A stretch of 6,860 bases of DNA from an uncultured Lachnospiraceae bacterium (GTDB lineage: Bacteria; Bacillota; Clostridia; Lachnospirales; Lachnospiraceae): the NCBI GenBank assembly GCA_947175845.1, contig CAMWOK010000162.1:1-6860 (forward strand), read 5' to 3'. Each line of letters begins with the position of its first letter. Position 1 is the stretch's first letter. Below the pieces are notes generated by a model. That model was not told where the DNA came from and made no database searches. It saw only the letters and a program-made list of their open reading frames with translations. Shown here in pieces: positions 5,012 to 6,860 of the stretch. A program made the position numbers and the translations under genes.

Positions 5012-5725
5012 TTACTCAAGCGCGTCGATTTTCTGTTTCAGCTGCTTGTACTCCCGATAGCGCAGGATTGGGAACTTTAATTCTTTGTGGTCCTGCATCA
5101 CGACCGCGACAGGCATCACGCCGGTCACATACTTAAAGTTGACAATACTCTTGGTATTGACACGCTCAAATTCCTCAAAAGGCTCAAAAATCTGGCGGAG
5201 TTCCTCAATTTTTTCATCGACATCGACCTTGGTTCCATCCGTCAGATACAGCCTGCAGGCGTTGTTCTCCTCCAGGGCGTACAGAACCGTGTATTTGGGG
5301 ATTCTGTTGATGATGGAGTTTGTGTGGACATTGATTGAGACTACATGCCCTGTGACATTGGCATCGCCCAGCGCCAGAAAGTCCGGAAGCGGGTCCGGAA
5401 TGTAGGGTTTTCTCGCGTGCACAACGTAGTCTGGCAGATTGGGGATTGCGGTATAGTCAATCCGGTCAGAGTACAGAATCAGCGGGGCGTGATAGCCCAT
5501 CTCGCCGAGGCGTTCAATGATAAATTCCACAATGCCCGGCTCCGCGCTCATGTCCATAAAGATCAGATTATATTTCAGGGGATTGGTGAGAAAGTGCATT
5601 TTCTCGCCGTAAGAGTCCACGTACAGGATATTCGGCGTGCCCGCGCGCTTGTCCGACTCCCGGGAAAGAAGCCGTTCCAGATGCTTTCGGTCCGCCACAT
5701 TATCGTCACATATTGCTACATGCAT
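5012..5725 (-). CDS. orphan LytTR-type response regulator
   Basis: 237 residues. The N-terminal receiver (1-118) has the acidic pair Asp7-Asp8 in ICDDN, the phospho-acceptor Asp58 in LIFMDMS, Ser86 in LILYSD and the switch Lys106 in ARKP. All residues needed for phosphorylation are present, although the stretch after Asp58 (AEPGIVEF) is degenerate. The C-terminal half (about 130-235) fits a LytTR DNA-binding domain: RLYLTDGTKVDVDEKIEEL, then FERVNTKSIVNFKYV (186-200), the typical F.R.h.S.ivN signature with Asn where His is common, and PILRYREYKQL. The start is ATG with AGAGGTG 10 bases upstream. No sensor kinase is in the window. LytTR regulators often control secreted peptides, surface proteins or bacteriocins, but no target is apparent here. 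Confidence 0.88.
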   Translation of the reverse strand: MHVAICDDNVADRKHLERLLSRESDKRAGTPNILYVDSYGEKMHFLTNPLKYNLIFMDMSAEPGIVEFIIERLGEMGYHAPLILYSDRIDYTAIPNLPDYVVHARKPYIPDPLPDFLALGDANVTGHVVSINVHTNSIINRIPKYTVLYALEENNACRLYLTDGTKVDVDEKIEELRQIFEPFEEFERVNTKSIVNFKYVTGVMPVAVVMQDHKELKFPILRYREYKQLKQKIDALE

Positions 5726-5800
5726 GATCTGTTTACACCTCTTTTATCAGAATTTTCCAGCATCCTCCCAGCAAACAAAATGATCGGCCGCGCTTTGCTG

Positions 5801-5821
5801 CAATATTCACAAAATATTGTG
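5801..5821. promoter_or_regulatory. palindrome in the leader of the LytTR gene
   Basis: Two overlapping inverted repeats: CAATATT-CACAA-AATATTG (5801-5819) and CACAA-AATA-TTGTG (5808-5821). They lie between the predicted promoter (5853-5882, minus strand) and the start codon of the response regulator. They could be a protein-binding site or a leader hairpin. No regulator can be named. Confidence 0.4.
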
Positions 5822-5852
5822 GAAAGAAGTGGAAGTGATTGGTATTATTACT

Positions 5853-5882
5853 ATAATAGCATAACTGGAATGGGGGAAACAA
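5853..5882 (-). promoter_or_regulatory. candidate promoter of the LytTR gene
   Basis: On the minus strand, TTGTTT (5882-5877) and TATTAT (5858-5853) are 18 bases apart, giving an RNA start near 5846 and a leader of about 120 nt. The same AT-rich spot reads as a perfect TATAAT on the plus strand (5852-5857), but with no good -35, so the leftward reading is preferred. Confidence 0.5.
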
Positions 5883-5887
5883 GAGTT

Positions 5888-5938
5888 AATTCGCACAAAT
5901 TTTGCAAGGTTTTTTCCTTGCTGAGGACAGTGTGAATT
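5888..5938. repeat. nested inverted repeat upstream of the candidate small RNA
   Basis: AATTCGCAC (5888-5896) pairs with GTGTGAATT (5930-5938, one G-T pair). Inside it, GCAAGG-TTTTTT-CCTTGC (5904-5921) is a perfect 6-base stem. The element lies between the leftward LytTR promoter and the rightward small-RNA promoter, ending 12 bases before the latter. It could be an operator region for either. Confidence 0.45.
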
Positions 5939-5950
5939 GGCAAAAATTCA

Positions 5951-5979
5951 TTGACTTCATTGGAAAATAATGTTACACT
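5951..5979 (+). promoter_or_regulatory. extended -10 promoter of the candidate small RNA
   Basis: TTGACT (5951-5956, five of six) and TACACT (5974-5979) are separated by 17 bases, with a TGT extension directly before the -10 (5971-5973). The RNA start is expected near 5986. No coding frame follows before a strong terminator. Confidence 0.65.
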
Positions 5980-5985
5980 ATACAG

Positions 5986-6096
5986 GTACGATTTGGTTTA
6001 TAATTATACCATAAGTGTACACAGCTCACTCTAACTATTTAATAATGTAAGCGTGCAGGAAGAGTCTCTCTTTTTGCGCGCTTATATTATTTTTCT
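5986..6096 (+). ncRNA. candidate small RNA of about 110 nt, unknown family
   Basis: A self-contained unit: promoter at 5951-5979 and intrinsic terminator at 6048-6096, with about 60 nt of AT-rich RNA between them. The only tiny frame, a GTG at 6015 with 11 codons, lacks a ribosome binding site. The 5' part contains the near-palindrome GGTTTATAATTATACC (5995-6010). It does not resemble the SRP, 6S, tmRNA or RNase P RNAs that I know. It lies between two minus-strand genes and converges on the DUF4234 gene, so it is not that gene's leader. Transcription is inferred, not shown. Confidence 0.5.
6048..6096 (+). terminator. strong intrinsic terminator of the small RNA
   Basis: A 17-base-pair uninterrupted stem with three G-T wobbles. 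The left arm is 6048-6064 (TAAGCGTGCAGGAAGAG), the loop is TCT, and the right arm is 6068-6084. TATTATTTTTCT follows directly. It is among the strongest hairpins in the window. Confidence 0.85.
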
Positions 6097-6122
6097 AACG
6101 GATTTTCCGAACCCGGTGCAGC

Positions 6123-6166
6123 CCAAAAGGGCGGATGAGAACTGTGATTGGTTCTCATCCGCCCTT
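6123..6166 (-). terminator. terminator of the DUF4234 gene
   Basis: A perfect 16-base-pair stem, AAGGGCGGATGAGAAC (6127-6142) with its complement at 6151-6166, encloses an 8-base loop. Read on the minus strand, it comes 23 bases after the stop codon and ends in TTTT followed by GGGC, a short U tract. On the plus strand the tail ATTATG is poor, so leftward termination is the main role, though it may also stop readthrough from the small RNA. Confidence 0.75.
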
Positions 6167-6189
6167 ATTATGCGCGGCCCGATTAAAAA

Positions 6190-6537
6190 TCAGCTATTTG
6201 CGCCGGCAAGATTATTCAGTTCGTTCTGCATCAATACCCACGCCACAATGGGGATAAACAGGCAGAGCAGCAAATAGAGCACATTGCTGTTGCTCGATGG
6301 AATGCCGCGTTTCTGCTTTGCGAGGTCAATCTTTTCACCCTGCTTGTATCCCCAGTACAGACCGTAGATATTGCAGGTGACAATCGTGAGAAGAACGGTC
6401 ATGCCGCCGGATGTCCCATTGGTGCCGGATACCGTATTTGCGTCGTTGGTCAGGCATGCGAGCCAGTAAAATCCATAAATGCCACAGGTGATAAAGGATA
6501 AAATAATGCAGACTGCAATGTTTCTTTGTTGAATCAT
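6190..6537 (-). CDS. small DUF4234-type membrane protein
   Basis: 115 residues from the ATG with AAGGAG 8 bases upstream. The frame remains open to 6624, but those extra codons overlap the promoter and have no ribosome binding site. There are three hydrophobic segments, about 7-26, 46-63 and 86-103, so it is an integral membrane protein. The first two share a repeated core, FITCGIYGFYW (15-25) and IVTCNIYGLYW (52-62), the signature I associate with DUF4234. A Gly/Ser/Thr/Asn-rich loop (33-45) and a basic stretch, GYKQGEKIDLAKQKR (63-77), separate the helices. It ends NELNNLAGANS. It has no adjacent partner gene. A near-consensus promoter and a perfect terminator stem make it monocistronic and probably well expressed. 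The function of the family is not known to me. Confidence 0.88.
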   Translation of the reverse strand: MIQQRNIAVCIILSFITCGIYGFYWLACLTNDANTVSGTNGTSGGMTVLLTIVTCNIYGLYWGYKQGEKIDLAKQKRGIPSSNSNVLYLLLCLFIPIVAWVLMQNELNNLAGANS

Positions 6538-6582
6538 AATAAATGCTCCTTCGTATAAATTTTTTATAAACTCATTTGACAT

Positions 6583-6611
6583 AGTATAAAATAGATAACA
6601 ATCCATGTCAA
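6583..6611 (-). promoter_or_regulatory. near-consensus promoter of the DUF4234 gene
   Basis: On the minus strand, a perfect TTGACA (6611-6606) and TATACT (6588-6583) are spaced 17 bases, so the RNA start is near 6576. A 7-base inverted repeat, TTGACAT (6576-6582) with ATGTCAA (6605-6611), brackets the promoter: one copy supplies the -35 and the other lies at the start site. Confidence 0.85.
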
Positions 6612-6651
6612 TAGAAAAAACCATATTTCAGACAGTTTCACAAAAGTATGC

Positions 6652-6728
6652 CACAGACCAGAATAACAAACAAAAGTTCCGAAAATATCTTCTTTTCTCT
6701 GTACAAACAGAGGTCTGTGTGCTATAAT
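6652..6728 (+). promoter_or_regulatory. extended -10 promoter with overlapping inverted repeats
   Basis: TGTACA (6700-6705), 17 bases, then TATAAT (6723-6728) preceded by TGC (6720-6722), an extended -10 promoter with its RNA start near 6735. CTCTGT-ACAA-ACAGAG (6697-6712) covers the -35. CACAGACC (6652-6659) has its exact complement GGTCTGTG at 6712-6719, just before the -10. The layout suggests a regulated promoter for the gene to the right. I see no gene in 6538-6860. Confidence 0.7.
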
Positions 6729-6843
6729 CAAAAGTACTTTTTGGGCTGTCAAAATTCTATATGGCAGTGAATTCCTGCTGGAAATGGGCCAAGGGGTTTC
6801 GTTTGCGGGAAGGCAGATTCGTACTACAGTGGAAATACTTCAC

Positions 6844-6860
6844 AGGGAGAATATTATCAT
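6844..6860 (+). promoter_or_regulatory. ribosome binding site and probable start of a gene beyond the window
   Basis: AGGGAG (6844-6849) is followed by 9 bases and then AT as the last two bases of the window. If the next base is G, this is an ATG start served by the promoter at 6700-6728, with a leader of about 125 nt. The product cannot be known from this window. Confidence 0.4.

Noticed and set aside
5852..5857. A perfect plus-strand TATAAT taken as a rightward promoter.
   Set aside because: No acceptable -35 at 16-18 bases; the same bases fit better as the leftward LytTR -10.
5085..5935. Long plus-strand frames opposite the LytTR gene, including one of 196 codons at 5345-5935.
   Set aside because: They are antisense to a clear response regulator with intact motifs, without ribosome binding sites or family resemblance.
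6015..6050. An 11-codon frame starting GTG inside the candidate small RNA, ending at the base of the terminator stem.
   Set aside because: No ribosome binding site and no amino acid bias of a leader peptide; most likely chance.
6564..6752. A 62-residue minus-strand frame upstream of the DUF4234 gene.
   Set aside because: It overlaps the near-consensus DUF4234 promoter, has no ribosome binding site, and its hydrophobic residues come from AT-rich sequence.

Overview
The window looks like chromosomal DNA from a spore-forming, anaerobic, moderate-GC Firmicute, most likely of the Lachnospiraceae/Clostridia. The evidence is a SpoVAE sporulation protein, a rubredoxin, a DegV/FakB-type protein, a DUF5721-like protein, AGGAGG-type ribosome binding sites and sigma-A-like promoters. 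Family assignments rest on motif recognition by eye, without any database search. There is no IS element, phage gene, CRISPR array, tRNA or rRNA.

Left part (1-2940, all + strand). A secreted protein with a Lachnospiraceae-type 'DAEYY..YPDV' module and YD-like repeats (167-1165) has its own promoter and terminator. It is followed by a 51-residue rubredoxin. Next comes a tight cluster of a small SH3-like hypothetical protein, RidA, and a shikimate-kinase-like P-loop protein whose substrate-binding residues are altered. The cluster ends in a strong hairpin at 2888-2940.

Middle (2943-5725). A solitary spoVAE starts 3 bases after that hairpin. A sigma-G-like promoter appears to be written into the hairpin's left arm. 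spoVAE converges on a DUF5721-like gene (- strand). That gene diverges from degV across a 203-base region holding one promoter for each direction. degV in turn converges on an orphan LytTR response regulator (- strand). The 144 bases between these two stop codons are a dense array of hairpins in two related modules.

Right part (5726-6860). The 464 bases between the response regulator and a small DUF4234-type membrane protein (- strand) contain the regulator's promoter, a 5'-leader palindrome and a nested inverted repeat. They also contain a complete promoter-to-terminator unit with no credible ORF, which is a candidate small RNA of about 110 nt. The last 320 bases hold the near-consensus promoter of the DUF4234 gene and a rightward extended -10 promoter with overlapping inverted repeats. 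The window ends at what looks like the start codon of a further + strand gene.

The genes do not form a single pathway. RidA, the kinase-like protein and rubredoxin are metabolic or redox housekeeping, spoVAE is sporulation, and the rest are regulatory, surface or unknown. The least ordinary items are the terminator/sigma-G promoter overlap, the candidate small RNA, the hairpin array, and the active-site changes in the kinase-like protein and the rubredoxin.
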